In this document: positions 10,626 to 25,207 of the stretch, piece by piece
Numbering within the stretch: the stretch's first letter is position 1
Layout of the letters: every line of letters begins with the position of its first letter
Assembly: GCF_020541325.1 (NCBI RefSeq)
Contig: NZ_CP047399.1
Span: 682,001-746,000, forward strand
Source of the DNA: Candidatus Vallotia laricis
Lineage (GTDB): Bacteria > Pseudomonadota > Gammaproteobacteria > Burkholderiales > Burkholderiaceae
Reading direction: 5' to 3'
Length of the DNA: 64,000 bases
Notes under the pieces: generated by a model
The model's input: only the letters and a program-made list of their open reading frames with translations
Database searches by the model: none
Told to the model about the DNA's origin: nothing
Made by a program: the position numbers and the translations under genes

Positions 10626-10670
10626 AAAACACGACGCCCGCTTCATTATTTAAAGCGGGCGTCGTGTTTT
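10626..10670 (-). terminator. rRNA operon terminator
   Basis: A very strong hairpin directly after 5S rRNA: arms AAAACACGACGCCCGCTT and AAGCGGGCGTCGTGTTTT with a 9-base loop. The A/T ends of the stem give a U-run on either strand, so it can work in both directions. Confidence 0.85.
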
Positions 10671-10680
10671 AAAAAGAAGA

Positions 10681-10796
10681 GCCTGACAATTACCTACTTT
10701 CACACGGGCAATCCGCACTATCATCGGCGTGGAGTCGTTTCACGGTCCTGTTCGGGATGGGTAGGGGTGGGGCCAACTTACTATAGTCATCAGGCA
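10681..10796 (-). rRNA. rrf: 5S ribosomal RNA
   Basis: Minus strand reads TGCCTGATGACTATAGTAAG to CTTACCT-like 3' pairing with terminal TGCCTGA/TCAGGC complementarity. Conserved internal pieces CCCATCCCGAACAGG and GATGATAGTGCGGATTGCC are intact. It is the last RNA of the operon, 89 bases after 23S. Confidence 0.95.
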
Positions 10797-10885
10797 AAAA
10801 ACTGTTGTTACGCTATAGCGCGTAACTAGTCTGGGGTAAAAGCAGTTAGTAGATAATAGCACAACATCAAAACGGACCAGTTATA

Positions 10886-13767
<2,882 letters not shown>

Positions 13768-13924
13768 TATAACAAGTCCGTTTTGCAACGAGCAAGTTAT
13801 GGGTGAGCTTTGTGCTGTGCCATACTTTTTGAGTATTTTGAGTTACTCAAGAAAATAAATTCTCTACCCATCTATTTTTGCATCCATCTCAAGATGCTCT
13901 AATAGATATACTGCTTTTTCCAGA

Positions 13925-13936
13925 TTTTTAAAGAAC
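13925..13936 (-). promoter_or_regulatory. boxA-like antitermination site, 16S-23S spacer
   Basis: Minus strand GTTCTTTAAAAA resembles the Nus-factor boxA consensus and is repeated in the 16S leader at 15985-15996. Its place before 23S matches the usual rRNA antitermination layout. Confidence 0.55.
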
Positions 13937-14012
13937 GTTACAGCTAACAAAAAATTCTTGATACACAGATTTAATTACTAATACTCAAACTTGAATACTT
14001 GCAATTAAACAG

Positions 14013-14088
14013 TGGTGGAGGCAGACGGAATCGAACCGACGACCCCCTGCGTGCAAAGCAGGTGCTCTCCCAGCTGAGCTATGCCCCC
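14013..14088 (-). tRNA. tRNA-Ala(TGC)
   Basis: A 76-base cloverleaf: GGGGGCA acceptor, D arm GCTC/GAGC, anticodon loop TTTGCAC (anticodon TGC), T arm TCGG-TTCGATT-CCGT, encoded CCA. Located in the 16S-23S spacer after tRNA-Ile, the standard order. Confidence 0.97.
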
Positions 14089-14126
14089 AAGCTTCTTGGG
14101 TTTGATATTTATTTGCTAGACACGCA

Positions 14127-14203
14127 TGGTGGGTCCGGTTGGATTTGAACCAACGACCCCCGCCTTATCAAGACGGTGCTCTAACCGACTGAGCTACAGA
14201 CCC
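14127..14203 (-). tRNA. tRNA-Ile(GAT)
   Basis: A 77-base cloverleaf: GGGTCTG acceptor start, D arm GCTC/GAGC, anticodon loop TTGATAA (anticodon GAT), T arm GTTGG-TTCAAAT-CCAAC, encoded CCA. First tRNA of the 16S-23S spacer. Confidence 0.97.
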
Positions 14204-14225
14204 TTTGTCTGTCCCCCGTGACTTT

Positions 14226-14248
14226 ACAGCCGATAAGTGTGGGTACTT
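14226..14248 (-). other. 16S processing stem, 3' arm
   Basis: The 23 bases at 14226-14248 are an exact reverse complement of 15958-15980 in the leader. Together they bracket 16S rRNA and form the long helix normally cut by RNase III. Confidence 0.8.
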
Positions 14249-14265
14249 GCAGATAGACATTTTCT

Positions 14266-15800
<1,535 letters not shown>

Positions 15801-15957
15801 AAACCTGTTACTTATTTAAGCTTTTTAAGCTTTGTCGCTCAACCCAAAACATTGACAAGTTTTTTAAAACTTGTTTTTTATTTTGCATGAGACTTGATGA
15901 TTTTCTTTGATTTTCTACACCCAGTGTAGAACATAGGGTGTAGCTAGTCTAGCCATC

Positions 15958-15980
15958 AAGTACCCACACTTATCGGCTGT
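15958..15980 (-). other. 16S processing stem, 5' arm
   Basis: Exact 23-bp partner of 14226-14248; see that entry. It lies about 160 bases upstream of the mature 16S 5' end. Confidence 0.8.
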
Positions 15981-15984
15981 TACT

Positions 15985-15996
15985 TTTTTAAAGAAC
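15985..15996 (-). promoter_or_regulatory. boxA-like antitermination site, rRNA leader
   Basis: Minus strand GTTCTTTAAAAA, identical to the spacer copy at 13925-13936, placed just before the 16S processing stem. Confidence 0.6.
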
Positions 15997-16077
15997 GTTG
16001 TACTGAGCTTACTTTAGCTCAGTTATTTGAGCTAAAGTACTCTCGACACTTTGCCATAGTATTAGCAAAGAACTAAC

Positions 16078-16106
16078 ATTCTCAATGTAATGCTGCGAAA
16101 CGTCAA
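16078..16106 (-). promoter_or_regulatory. Candidate rRNA operon promoter
   Basis: Minus strand TTGACG (16106-16101) is followed after 17 bases by GAGAAT (16083-16078). The -35 is good and the -10 weak; a second option is TTGAGA with TACTAT 18 bases downstream. Position about 280 bases before 16S is reasonable. Inference only. Confidence 0.4.
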
Positions 16107-16397
16107 GAGCTTTCTTAAAAACTTTCTTAAAAATCTTATTAGGCTCTTTGGGGCATAATTATTTATTATCTTCCTGTATAACGCTATTTATATCACAAAT
16201 TTAGTGACTTACTATCTTTAATTAATCCCAAAATTAGAGTCGATACTCTCTTTTTCTGAGTCTTCGGAAACATTTGAAGTTAGAGCATTGAGATGCAATC
16301 TTGCTTCTTGCTTCGAGATTATTAGTTTAGATAAGAACAATTTATGCGATATGAACCTTCTTATTAGCTACTTTCTAAACCTTCTCTAGTCACTAGA

Positions 16398-16439
16398 CAC
16401 TAGTATTAGAGGTGATGAATATCACCTCTAATACTAGTG
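16398..16439. repeat. Perfect 19-bp hairpin upstream of the rRNA operon
   Basis: Arms 16398-16416 and 16421-16439 (CACTAGTATTAGAGGTGAT and its exact reverse complement) are separated by GAAT. It lies between the tRNA(CAT) gene and the rRNA promoter, on the path of transcription from rpoD. There is no U-run on the minus strand after the hairpin, so it is not a textbook terminator, yet its position would shield the rRNA promoter from read-through. The rest of 15801-16829 shows no gene. Confidence 0.7.
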
Positions 16440-16829
16440 AAAAACCTACGATCTAAGCAGGAATTATATAAACTTATATAAAATACTAGCAGTTTTAGTT
16501 AAGAAAAAAAAATTTTATTTGCTCTACTTTTATATGCTAATTATAGTTTAGCAAAATACATAGGAATTTTCAGTAGTGTCTACCGATAGAGAGTCAAACT
16601 CTAACATAAAGTTAATAGTATCAACGCTAGAAATATTAGCTATTATGAATTAATTATGTGCGTATATCTATCGTATTCTTAAATGAATGCAGCCAATATT
16701 TTCCAGAGTTAGTATTAAACCTGCTATAGGCACATTATATTGCAACTTTTAAGGTTTGCTGTCATAAGAAGAAAAATTCTCTTCTAAATCAGAACTACTC
16801 AATAGTAGAATCAACTTATATTAATATAT

Positions 16830-16908
<79 letters not shown>

Positions 16909-16932
16909 AAATTAGTTATTTAAATACGGGAT

Positions 16933-18969
16933 TTAGTTTCCCTCTAAAAAAGACTTTAGTTTATCTGAACGGCTTGGATGACGCAATTTGCGCAACGCTT
17001 TTGCTTCGATCTGGCGGATCCGCTCCCGCGTCACATCAAACTGCTTACCTACCTCCTCGAGAGTATGATCCGTACTCATCTCAATACCAAATCGCATCCG
17101 AAGTACTTTTGCCTCACGCGGGGTTAATAAATCTAGCACTTCTTTAACAACATCCCGCATACTTTCGTGTAATGCAGCATCCGCTGGTGCCAGCGTATTA
17201 TTATCCTCGATAAAATCACCTAAATGAGAATCGTCATCATCCCCGATTGGGGTTTCCATCGAAATTGGCTCTTTTGCGATCTTCATAATCTTACGGATTT
17301 TGTCTTCTGGCATCTCCATTTTTTCAGCGAGTGTGCTAGGGTCAGGCTCGAGCCCCGTCTCTTGTAAAATTTGCCGAGATATACGGTTCATTTTATTGAT
17401 TGTCTCAATCATATGAACTGGAATGCGGATCGTGCGAGCCTGGTCTGCAATCGATCGTGTAATTGCTTGACGAATCCACCATGTTGCATACGTAGAGAAC
17501 TTATAACCTCGACGATATTCAAACTTGTCAACTGCTTTCATCAGGCCGATATTACCCTCTTGAATCAAATCTAGAAATTGCAAGCCACGATTCGTATACT
17601 TTTTTGCAATTGAAATGACTAGCCGTAAATTAGCTTCTGTCATCTCGCGCTTAGCCTGACGTGCCTTAAACTCTCCAGACACCATCTGACGATTTATTTC
17701 TTTTAAATCTTTTAGTGGCAACACAATACGCGTTTGCAGATTAATCAAGCGCTGCTGCTGTTCGAGAATTGCTGGGATATTTCGAGCGAGCACTGCGCTA
17801 TAAGGATGCCCCTCTACAATAATTTGTTCAGCCCAGGCTAGATTAGTCTCATTACCCGGAAATTGCGAAGCAAATTTTTCGCGTGACATCCCGCACTTGT
17901 CGACAACAATATGTAAGATACATCGCTCCACTTGACGTACCTCATCAATTTGCGATCGTAATGTGTCACACAGTCGCTCAACAGTTCGGGCAGTAAAACG
18001 AATTAATGTTAACTCGGTCTGAATTGCCTCTTGTGCTTTTAGATACGACTTAGATTTATACCCTTCGTTCTCGTATGCTAGTCGCATTTTTTCAAACCAC
18101 TCACCGATTAATGCAAAGCGCTCTAAAGAGTGACGCTTAAGGGCATCGAGTTGCGTAGCGCTAGCTGCAGCTGATCCAGCACCCTCATCTCCTTCTTCAT
18201 TTTCTAGATCTATTCCACTATCTTCCGACCTAATCTCATCCACATCAGCCGTGCTAAAGCCATTTTCATCCTCCGCATTTGGATCGATTAATCCATCGAC
18301 TAGTTCGTCTACCCGGATTTCATTACCAGTAATCCGATCGGCCATAGCAAGGATATCTACAATCGTAGTGGGGCAAGCTGAAATTGCTTGAACCATATGC
18401 TTTAGGCCATCTTCGATACGTTTGGCGATCTCAATTTCACCTTCTCGTGTTAATAGCTCAACAGTCCCCATCTCTCGCATATACATGCGTACCGGGTCCG
18501 TTGTACGGCCAAATTCAGAATCCACTGATGATAGTGCAACTTCAGCCTCTTCCTCCACTTCGTCGTCAGACGATAACGAGGGCGCGTTATCGTTAAGCAA
18601 CAACGTTTCTACATCAGGCGCCTGCTCATAAACTGCCACACCCATGTCGTTGAATGTGCTAATGATGCTTTCAATCGCCTCGGTTTCTGCAAAATTGTCC
18701 GGTAGATGATCATTAATTTCAGAGTAGGTTAAGAACCCTCTTTCCTTACCAAGCTTGATCAGTGCTCGAAGCTTTGAGCGGCGCTCCTCAAGCTCCTCAG
18801 CTGTACCCGGCTGGCGAGATGCGAAAGCATCCTTTAGCAGCGCTTTTTCCTTCGCCCTACGATCACGAGCTTTAGTCTTCTCACCCTTCACTGCCGTGAA
18901 TGAGCTAGCCGACTCATTGACTTGCCTCGTTTCTTTGTCAGGCAGTACTTTATTCAGCTTTTTTGTCAT
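16933..18969 (-). CDS. rpoD: RNA polymerase primary sigma factor (sigma-70)
   Basis: Main sigma factor that directs RNA polymerase to housekeeping promoters. The 678-residue product has a basic N-terminus, region 1.1 ([18 protein letters not shown]), region 1.2 ([12 protein letters not shown]), an acidic non-conserved region, regions 2.3-2.4 ([20 protein letters not shown] and [19 protein letters not shown]), region 3, and region 4.2 with the helix-turn-helix [19 protein letters not shown] near the C-terminus. The N-terminal Lys/Ala-rich extension I remember from free-living Burkholderia looks shortened. It follows dnaG on the same strand after about 395 bases, with tRNA(CAT) 24 bases downstream. 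Confidence 0.97.
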   Translation of the reverse strand: MTKKLNKVLPDKETRQVNESASSFTAVKGEKTKARDRRAKEKALLKDAFASRQPGTAEELEERRSKLRALIKLGKERGFLTYSEINDHLPDNFAETEAIESIISTFNDMGVAVYEQAPDVETLLLNDNAPSLSSDDEVEEEAEVALSSVDSEFGRTTDPVRMYMREMGTVELLTREGEIEIAKRIEDGLKHMVQAISACPTTIVDILAMADRITGNEIRVDELVDGLIDPNAEDENGFSTADVDEIRSEDSGIDLENEEGDEGAGSAAASATQLDALKRHSLERFALIGEWFEKMRLAYENEGYKSKSYLKAQEAIQTELTLIRFTARTVERLCDTLRSQIDEVRQVERCILHIVVDKCGMSREKFASQFPGNETNLAWAEQIIVEGHPYSAVLARNIPAILEQQQRLINLQTRIVLPLKDLKEINRQMVSGEFKARQAKREMTEANLRLVISIAKKYTNRGLQFLDLIQEGNIGLMKAVDKFEYRRGYKFSTYATWWIRQAITRSIADQARTIRIPVHMIETINKMNRISRQILQETGLEPDPSTLAEKMEMPEDKIRKIMKIAKEPISMETPIGDDDDSHLGDFIEDNNTLAPADAALHESMRDVVKEVLDLLTPREAKVLRMRFGIEMSTDHTLEEVGKQFDVTRERIRQIEAKALRKLRHPSRSDKLKSFLEGN

Positions 18970-19364
18970 GGATGTCGCTATTACGGCCTTAGTCTCGACT
19001 TACAGCTCTTTGACGGTTGTCGCTTTCATCGTATTAGTGCAGCCTCCGTCTACTATCTAGCGACCGAAATCTGTGTAATTTCCGTTTTATAAAACTCGCG
19101 GTTAAACTACATGATGAAGTCGATTAGTAGACTCTACCGTCGTCGCGGAAAACCTAGTTATTATTTTTGGCTGGCTAGATCTCATAATATTTTTTAGTAA
19201 GACACATGCATAAAAAGAACCGCTTCGCTATACTGCGAATAGGATTATTATCTTAATAATTATCAACTTAAACTTTTCATGCAACCCAATCCTTGATACT
19301 TAGTTTTTCCATTCGCTTCTGTCTAGAAATAATTTTACTGAGAATCTCCAATATAGTACGATGA
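18970..19364. other. dnaG-rpoD intergenic region
   Basis: About 395 bases with no gene. It is wide enough for a separate rpoD promoter on the minus strand, as known within the macromolecular-synthesis operon of other bacteria, but no convincing box pair is visible. Confidence 0.4.
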
Positions 19365-21275
19365 TTACGTTTTTTCGCCAAGCGGCGACACAGTAATCCA
19401 CCGCTTTAGTTCGGCGCGTCGACGTGATAATTCGGCAAACTCTATAGCCCGTTCCCCCTCTAGTTTTGTCTGTCGAGATAAAATCTCGAGTCGTTCAGAG
19501 CAAGCGTCATAATGCATTTTGGAGACTACTATCTTAACTTCATCGGCCGCAATCCGCTTCTGCTCATCACGGCGGTGCACGCTATTATTGTCTAGAGACA
19601 TATGAAGTAAATCGCGCACGTTTTCATCATATAAAAGAATTTCTCGAAATATTTCTTCATATATCGGCGCATTTGGGGAACTAAGCAATAAATCCTTCAG
19701 CAACCGATACTCAGCTGTATCTCCTAGAGCCTGCGCATATGAAATAGTTTCAGAAAATAGCTCTTTTTGCTGAGAAAGAGTGGCTAGCGTATTGCACTCT
19801 TGTATATTAAGCATCGCGACGATGCGAGGATACATAATTATATTGCGCAGTGCTCGATGCTCGTGGCCGGTGACATAACGACGATCGATCCCTGCCGGAA
19901 CGCGTATTTTAAATGCAGTGCGCCTGCCAATTGTGCAGAACCGCATTACGTCTTCAACGGGTGTTGATATCTGATCCGCTAGAGTACGTAGAATTTGCGT
20001 CCTCAGTGCGTTAGGCGGCAGCATCTGTAGTAGTGGCTTAGCCTTATACAAGGCCCTCGCCCGTCCTTCCGGCTGCTCAATTTCTTTGTCCGATATAACT
20101 TCGTTAAGCAGAAACTGCGAGAGAGGAACTGCCCGCTCAATCTGGTCTGCAAATACCCTGGCGCCGTACTTTTGGATATAACTGTCTGGGTCGTGCTCAG
20201 CAGGCAGAAATAGAAACCGGATCGCGCGATTGTCTGCCGCATGTGGTAGACAAGTATCCAAAGCGCGGCGTGCTGCACGGCGTCCTGCTGCATCACCATC
20301 GAATCCAAAAATCACTGTATCTGTCTGCCGTATCAATTTTTTTATATGTACGGGTGTGCACGTAGTACCCAGAGTTGCTACCGTGTTTGGAAAGCCCAAT
20401 TGCGTCAACATAACAACGTCCATATAACCTTCTACGACTAGAACAAAACCCTTCTCGCGAATCGCAGAACGTGCCTCAAAGAGGCCATATAACTCAGTTC
20501 CTTTATTAAATAGTGGTGTTTCTGGAGAATTCAAATACTTTGGCCTACCACAATCATTTAGCACGCGTGCGCCAAAGCCGACGACATGCCCACTCATGTT
20601 ACGGATAGGGAACATAATTCTCTTCCGAAATCGGTCATAACGGCGTGCTTGTGTTTCGCCGTTACTTGAAACCTTTTCACTAACAATTACTAGACCCACG
20701 TCGAGCAACATGTCGTTGTGATAGTCTGTAAATATTGCCTCTAGGTTTTGCCAGCCATGCGGTGCATACCCTAATCCGAAACGACGCGCGATCTCACCGG
20801 TCAAACCACGATTTTTCAAATACTGAATTGCATCTGGCGCGATCCGAAGCTGCTTACAATAGTAATCAGATGCACTCCGCATAATGTCAATAAGTGTGTA
20901 CGTCGGCCTGGGACTAGTAGATGGCAAATTGCCACTGTTCTCGAGTCCCAATAGATTCCTAACACTATATTCTTCCGGCGTGGTTTCGTGTGGAACTGCA
21001 AACCCAATCGACTGCGCTAGCTCATCAACGGCTTTAGGAAACGTCAAGCCTTGATACTGCATAAGAAAACTGATTACCGTTCCGTGCACACCACAACCAA
21101 AGCAATGGTAGAACTGCTTCGTTGGGCTAATAGTAAACGAAGGATTTTTTTCATTATGGAATGGGCACAACCCGCTAAAATTTGCCCCACTCTTCTTTAG
21201 ATTTACATACCTTCCTACTACGTCAAGAATATCAACGCGGTTTAATAAGTCCTGCAGAAATGAGTGTGGAATCAC
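19365..21275 (-). CDS. dnaG: DNA primase
   Basis: Synthesises RNA primers at the replication fork and binds DnaB helicase. The 636-residue protein begins MIPHSFLQDLLNRVDILDVV, has the CHC2 zinc finger (Cys37, His40, Cys58, Cys61 in CPFHNEKNPSF and FYHCFGCG), the TOPRIM catalytic core (FVLVVEGYMDVVMLTQ and FGFDGDAAGRRA), and a C-terminal helicase-binding domain. The start is GTG at 21275-21273, fixed by the conserved IPHSF N-terminus; no strong Shine-Dalgarno is visible. It is upstream of rpoD on the same strand. rpsU, normally the first gene of this operon, is not intact upstream. Confidence 0.96.
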   Translation of the reverse strand: MIPHSFLQDLLNRVDILDVVGRYVNLKKSGANFSGLCPFHNEKNPSFTISPTKQFYHCFGCGVHGTVISFLMQYQGLTFPKAVDELAQSIGFAVPHETTPEEYSVRNLLGLENSGNLPSTSPRPTYTLIDIMRSASDYYCKQLRIAPDAIQYLKNRGLTGEIARRFGLGYAPHGWQNLEAIFTDYHNDMLLDVGLVIVSEKVSSNGETQARRYDRFRKRIMFPIRNMSGHVVGFGARVLNDCGRPKYLNSPETPLFNKGTELYGLFEARSAIREKGFVLVVEGYMDVVMLTQLGFPNTVATLGTTCTPVHIKKLIRQTDTVIFGFDGDAAGRRAARRALDTCLPHAADNRAIRFLFLPAEHDPDSYIQKYGARVFADQIERAVPLSQFLLNEVISDKEIEQPEGRARALYKAKPLLQMLPPNALRTQILRTLADQISTPVEDVMRFCTIGRRTAFKIRVPAGIDRRYVTGHEHRALRNIIMYPRIVAMLNIQECNTLATLSQQKELFSETISYAQALGDTAEYRLLKDLLLSSPNAPIYEEIFREILLYDENVRDLLHMSLDNNSVHRRDEQKRIAADEVKIVVSKMHYDACSERLEILSRQTKLEGERAIEFAELSRRRAELKRWITVSPLGEKT

Positions 21276-22029
21276 AGTTGCATTAGTAAGTCTACGTCGG
21301 TAACAATGGTGATTTACCTACGTAGAAAATTCCTCTATATTGGCGCAGACTGTAGGTTTGCTTTTATAGGACAGCATGGTCGTGCTGAACTCTGTGAGTT
21401 GGCAATGTCTACTTGTTTGCTCCATACCCGAAAGACGACGTTACTCTTGAATAGTTGGGCTCGGATATATTTCCATAGAATCATTGTTTCCTTAGTTTCT
21501 TTAAACTTAGATCCGCAGTCTGTAATGCAAAATCAAATTTTTCTTGACTCACTTATCGGTAAACAAGCTGATTTCGTTATCGCTTATCTTGTACGCTCAT
21601 CTACTCTACTCTACTTAATCTCAGATAATTTAAGTGTAGAACTGTGATATAAGGTAAAAAACCTACTGAAGCACAATCTACGATGCAGCACTATCTATAG
21701 CAGAATTACACAGTACCACAGGTTTTATTAGTACTTACTATCGTAGTATTTATGCAATTATGTACTATGCGTCTATACAAACGTTTCATCAGCTTGCCTT
21801 CCGCAATAGTAAAATCTAAATAAGTTAAATAGAATTTTCATGGTCATTGCTTTTTTCATTTAGTTGGCCCCTATAAAACTTAAAGTTGTATATTCCCGGC
21901 GCTAGTTTTTAAACAAGATTGAGATGTAGCTAACCATAATTTCGAATCGAGTCTTTTAGGATAATTGTTGTATGTTCCAGTCCACTCTGAAATGGACATT
22001 TCATTTATCCATATCCAAGATATGGAAGT

Positions 22030-22140
22030 ATAAAAAACGTCCTCGCGTAGAATTTCGCATTACGCATCCGTTTAATATTAGTCAATAGCATAAGTCCTGA
22101 TGAGCTTACCGCAACATCGAACAATTATCTTTGAAACCAT
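22030..22140 (-). pseudogene. Possible relic of rpsU (ribosomal protein S21)
   Basis: An ATG at 22140 opens MVSKIIV on the minus strand, then stops appear, yet the same frame later reads EILREDVFY at codons 29-37. Intact S21 has ELRAREFYE at nearly the same distance from its start (codons 31-39). In a neighbouring frame FDVAV recalls the S21 block FEVAL. The distance to dnaG leaves room for yqeY, as in Burkholderia. Each match is short and two frames are involved, so chance is a real alternative. No lysine-rich C-terminal part is readable. Confidence 0.33.
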
Positions 22141-22873
22141 GCTCTATAGCATACCTCTGTTCTACCAACGATAAAGCAGAGGTATTAATGCTACTTAATA
22201 TAATGAATATTAGGTTTTAAAAACCACTAGTACCCACTCAGCACAAAGTTTATTGCTAGAAACTGCTAGTCAGATACGCATTGAGTAAGAAGCCTCTGAA
22301 ATTAAACGACAGTATTGCGCGTAAATACTTACATTCCTAAGCGAGTGGTTCTTTAGTATGGGTTACCCGATATAATATTTTCGGGTCTCGTAACTAGATA
22401 TACCCCAAAATGCAGAGAGGGCAAACAGTTTATGATGCGTAGCTTGATATGCGTTGGTAAAAGTATCTTATAATCGATAAGATCGATCTGTATCTCAGAA
22501 TTTATAATCCACTGTTACTACAATAAGCGTAGGCGCCTGTGCACATCAGAATATATACTGCCCTGACAGCTGAGCGGAACATGATGTCACATTCACATTG
22601 AAGCACATAGATAATTATCTCATCTAGATTAATGCTTTTATTGTGTACACTGGAATTATTATGTTAACACATAACAATTCCAGGTATTCTAACGGTGTAT
22701 AGAAATCTAGCGCAGAACGAAAAACAAGAGTTCTTGGGTCGGAAGTGAGTAAGATTCTTGCATACTGGCTTATATTCATCGACTGCTCAAGAGCATCGGC
22801 TTTTTCTTAATAAAGCCGTACGTGATTAATAAAAACTGTACGCCGATTAAGATAGAATAGTGTAGTAACATAC

Positions 22874-22895
22874 ACCATAGTACTAGTACTATGGT
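22874..22895. repeat. 22-bp perfect palindrome
   Basis: The sequence ACCATAGTACT followed directly by AGTACTATGGT is self-complementary without a loop. It lies 160 bases before the tsaD start and could be a binding site for a dimeric protein or simply a relic. Confidence 0.55.
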
Positions 22896-23054
22896 TATAT
22901 CGTATTATTTAATAATGCACGCTCTATTTAGGTTATCTACTATAGTAGTATCACACTATTACATGTTAAAAATTTCTCGCACCGGTTTTAGCTATCTAGC
23001 CTGGTTGGGTAAAATAGGCCATATTCAGCCTGATCACTTTTTCCTTTAATTTTT

Positions 23055-24095
23055 GTGCTCGTTTTAGGTATTGAAAGCTCATGCGATGAAACCGGAATCG
23101 CGTTATACGATAGCGAGCTCGGGATTCTTGCAAACGCACTGCATTCGCAGATTGCTATGCACCGAGACTATGGTGGCGTAGTGCCGGAACTTGCGTCACG
23201 TGATCATATTCAGCATGCATTGCCACTACTAAAGAAGGTATTACAACAGGCTGGGGTTTCACGCACAGCAATCGATGCGATCGCATTCACTCGTGGCCCA
23301 GGGCTTGCTGGTGCACTGCTTGTCGGAGCTAGCATTGCCCATGGACTGGGCTTAGCACTTAGAAAGCCAGTCATTGGCATTCACCACCTTGAGGGACATT
23401 TGCTATCGCCATTACTTGTTCCAAGGCCGCCATCTTTTCCATTTGTTGCGCTTTTAGTATCAGGCGGCCATACACAACTTATGCATGTAGCTGATGTGGG
23501 CATCTATCAGACACTTGGTGAGACTCTAGACGATGCTGTCGGTGAAGCGTTCGACAAAACCGCAAAACTATTGGGACTACACTACCCAGGAGGACCTGAA
23601 GTGTCGAGATTAGCTGAGTTCGGTATTTCTGGAGCTGTTAAGTTACCACGCCCAATGTTGCATTCTGGCGATTTAAATTTTAGTTTTAGTGGATTAAAGA
23701 CAGCAGTTTTCATGTATCTCAGCCGAAGCGGCCCTCACACCTGTGAGCAGGAAAAAGCTAATTTAGCGCGTGGCTTTGTTGACGCTGCTGTCGAAGTACT
23801 AACTGCGAAAGCAGTTTCTGCATTGAAGCGCACGGGAGTAAATCGGTTAGTTGTGGCCGGCGGGGTCAGCGCAAATCATCAATTGCGTAAAGCGCTATGT
23901 TCTGCTGCTGAATGTAGCTTCGACGTATATTACCCTGAAATTACACTTTGCACAGACAACGGTGCAATGATCGCTCTTGCGGGTGCTATGCGGCTACAAC
24001 GTAATCTAGAAGTGGCTAATACATCGTATGCTTTTACTGTTAAACCACGCTGGGATTTGAGTACCGTGAATAATCTAAGCGGGACGCTAGAATAG
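23055..24095 (+). CDS. tsaD: tRNA N6-threonylcarbamoyladenosine synthase subunit TsaD
   Basis: Catalytic subunit that transfers the threonylcarbamoyl group to A37 of tRNAs reading ANN codons (t6A), with TsaB, TsaC and TsaE encoded elsewhere. The 346-residue product begins [19 protein letters not shown], has the metal-binding His111 and His115 in HHLEGH, the SGGHTQL nucleotide loop and [13 protein letters not shown]. The start is GTG at 23055. It is divergent from dnaG-rpoD, the macromolecular-synthesis operon arrangement. The product is the substrate provider for TcdA, encoded at 51751-52593. Confidence 0.96.
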   Translation: MLVLGIESSCDETGIALYDSELGILANALHSQIAMHRDYGGVVPELASRDHIQHALPLLKKVLQQAGVSRTAIDAIAFTRGPGLAGALLVGASIAHGLGLALRKPVIGIHHLEGHLLSPLLVPRPPSFPFVALLVSGGHTQLMHVADVGIYQTLGETLDDAVGEAFDKTAKLLGLHYPGGPEVSRLAEFGISGAVKLPRPMLHSGDLNFSFSGLKTAVFMYLSRSGPHTCEQEKANLARGFVDAAVEVLTAKAVSALKRTGVNRLVVAGGVSANHQLRKALCSAAECSFDVYYPEITLCTDNGAMIALAGAMRLQRNLEVANTSYAFTVKPRWDLSTVNNLSGTLE

Positions 24096-24255
24096 CGTAT
24101 CGCCCTTGGAGCTGTCATGGGGGGGGCATAGTGCTTTAGCGTAAAAGGCTAATATAAGAACCCCCCGTATCTATTAACCGCATCCTGTAATACGAAGCAT
24201 GCCCCCTCACTAGCATAGATCCACTAATACCTAAATCAATATCTGGGCAGCTATC

Positions 24256-25059
24256 CTAAAACCGCTTGTCGTGCTCGATTAGCGCGTACGCACTATGATT
24301 ATGAATTGACTCAAAATTCTCAGCCTCGAGAACATAGGCGACAATTCGCGCATCGTCATTCAGTCGTTGTGTAACATCGCGCACCAAATCTTCAACAAAC
24401 TTTGGATGATCGTAGGCCCACTCGGTAACAAACTTTTCATCAGGACGCTTTAGTAGACCCCATAACTCACATGAAGCTTCCTCTTCAGCCATCCGCACTA
24501 GGTCCTCAATCGGAATATCATCAGATAATTCAGCAGCAATAGTTATATGAGAACGCTGATTATGTGCGCCGTACTGAGAAATCTTTTTCGAGCATGGACA
24601 GAGGCTAGTTACTGGCACTACAACCTTAGTAAATAAGCGTGTCTTGCCATTGCGCGTATCAGCGCTACGCGTTACCTCATAGTCAAGCAAACTTTGCGCA
24701 CCAGATACAGGCGCCGTTTTCCGAATGAAATAAGGAAATGTAACTTCGATTTGACCTGCGGCAGTTTTAAGCTTTTTGAGCATGCTCGCTAGCATAGCTT
24801 GGAAATGAGTAATATCTAACGGATTTCCTGCTTGATCTAGTAGCTCTATGAAGCGTGACATATGCGTCCCTTTCTGCTCGGCAGGAAGGTACACGTTAAG
24901 ATTCCAGGATCCTACTGTTGCCTGTACTTCGCCTGCCGCAGTTTTCACTGTCAGTGGATGACGTATCGTCTTGATACCGACTCGCTGGATCGGAATCTTC
25001 CGGCTATCCGGCGTGTTTTGTACATCAAGCATCACAAAAGCGTGATTCATCTGGTTCAT
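24256..25059 (-). CDS. folE2: GTP cyclohydrolase I, type IB (FolE2)
   Basis: Converts GTP to 7,8-dihydroneopterin triphosphate, the first step of folate synthesis (and of queuosine synthesis where present). The 267-residue product contains the type IB signature [20 protein letters not shown], with the catalytic Cys and metal ligands, and ends [20 protein letters not shown] longer frame from 25086 exists, but ATG at 25059 is chosen: AAGGA lies six to seven bases before it and homologues start near here. It converges on tsaD. folP at 55339 acts later in the same pathway. Confidence 0.95.
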   Translation of the reverse strand: MNQMNHAFVMLDVQNTPDSRKIPIQRVGIKTIRHPLTVKTAAGEVQATVGSWNLNVYLPAEQKGTHMSRFIELLDQAGNPLDITHFQAMLASMLKKLKTAAGQIEVTFPYFIRKTAPVSGAQSLLDYEVTRSADTRNGKTRLFTKVVVPVTSLCPCSKKISQYGAHNQRSHITIAAELSDDIPIEDLVRMAEEEASCELWGLLKRPDEKFVTEWAYDHPKFVEDLVRDVTQRLNDDARIVAYVLEAENFESIHNHSAYALIEHDKRF

Positions 25060-25138
25060 CGAAATTCCTTGATAACCGGCGAACACATTAGTTCATAGAA
25101 GTGTCGGAGTGTCAGTCACACTAACTTAAATAAAAAAT

Positions 25139-25187
25139 AGAAAAAACTATGTAGGGTGCAGTCTATACGGTAAGCATAGTTGTTTTT
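25139..25187 (-). terminator. Candidate terminator after dxs
   Basis: On the minus strand AACTATG (25181-25175) pairs with CATAGTT (25151-25145) across a 23-base loop, and a run of T follows. It starts about 20 bases after the dxs stop. The long loop makes this only moderately convincing. Confidence 0.4.
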
Positions 25188-25207
25188 ACCTTATCATTAT
25201 GCCTTTG

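Larger units (their letters stand above)
21276..23054. other. Non-coding island where rpsU and yqeY would be expected
   Basis: About 1.8 kb between dnaG and the divergent tsaD. In E. coli rpsU fills this place, and in Burkholderia, from memory, rpsU and a GatB/YqeY-domain gene do. Neither is intact. A plus frame at 21264-21647 has no recognisable family. Weak traces of rpsU are described at 22030-22140. A hairpin around 22147-22193 (TAGCA..TACCTCTG / CAGAGGTA..TGCTA) and a 22-bp perfect palindrome at 22874-22895 are present. Confidence 0.55.

Noticed and set aside
21264..21647. 127-codon plus frame upstream of dnaG
   Set aside because: No family resemblance, starts inside dnaG antisense, no ribosome site; does not look like YqeY on either strand.
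24115..24225. G-run and C-run pairing between tsaD and folE2 as a terminator
   Set aside because: The arms are homopolymers with a long irregular loop and no U-run; not convincing.
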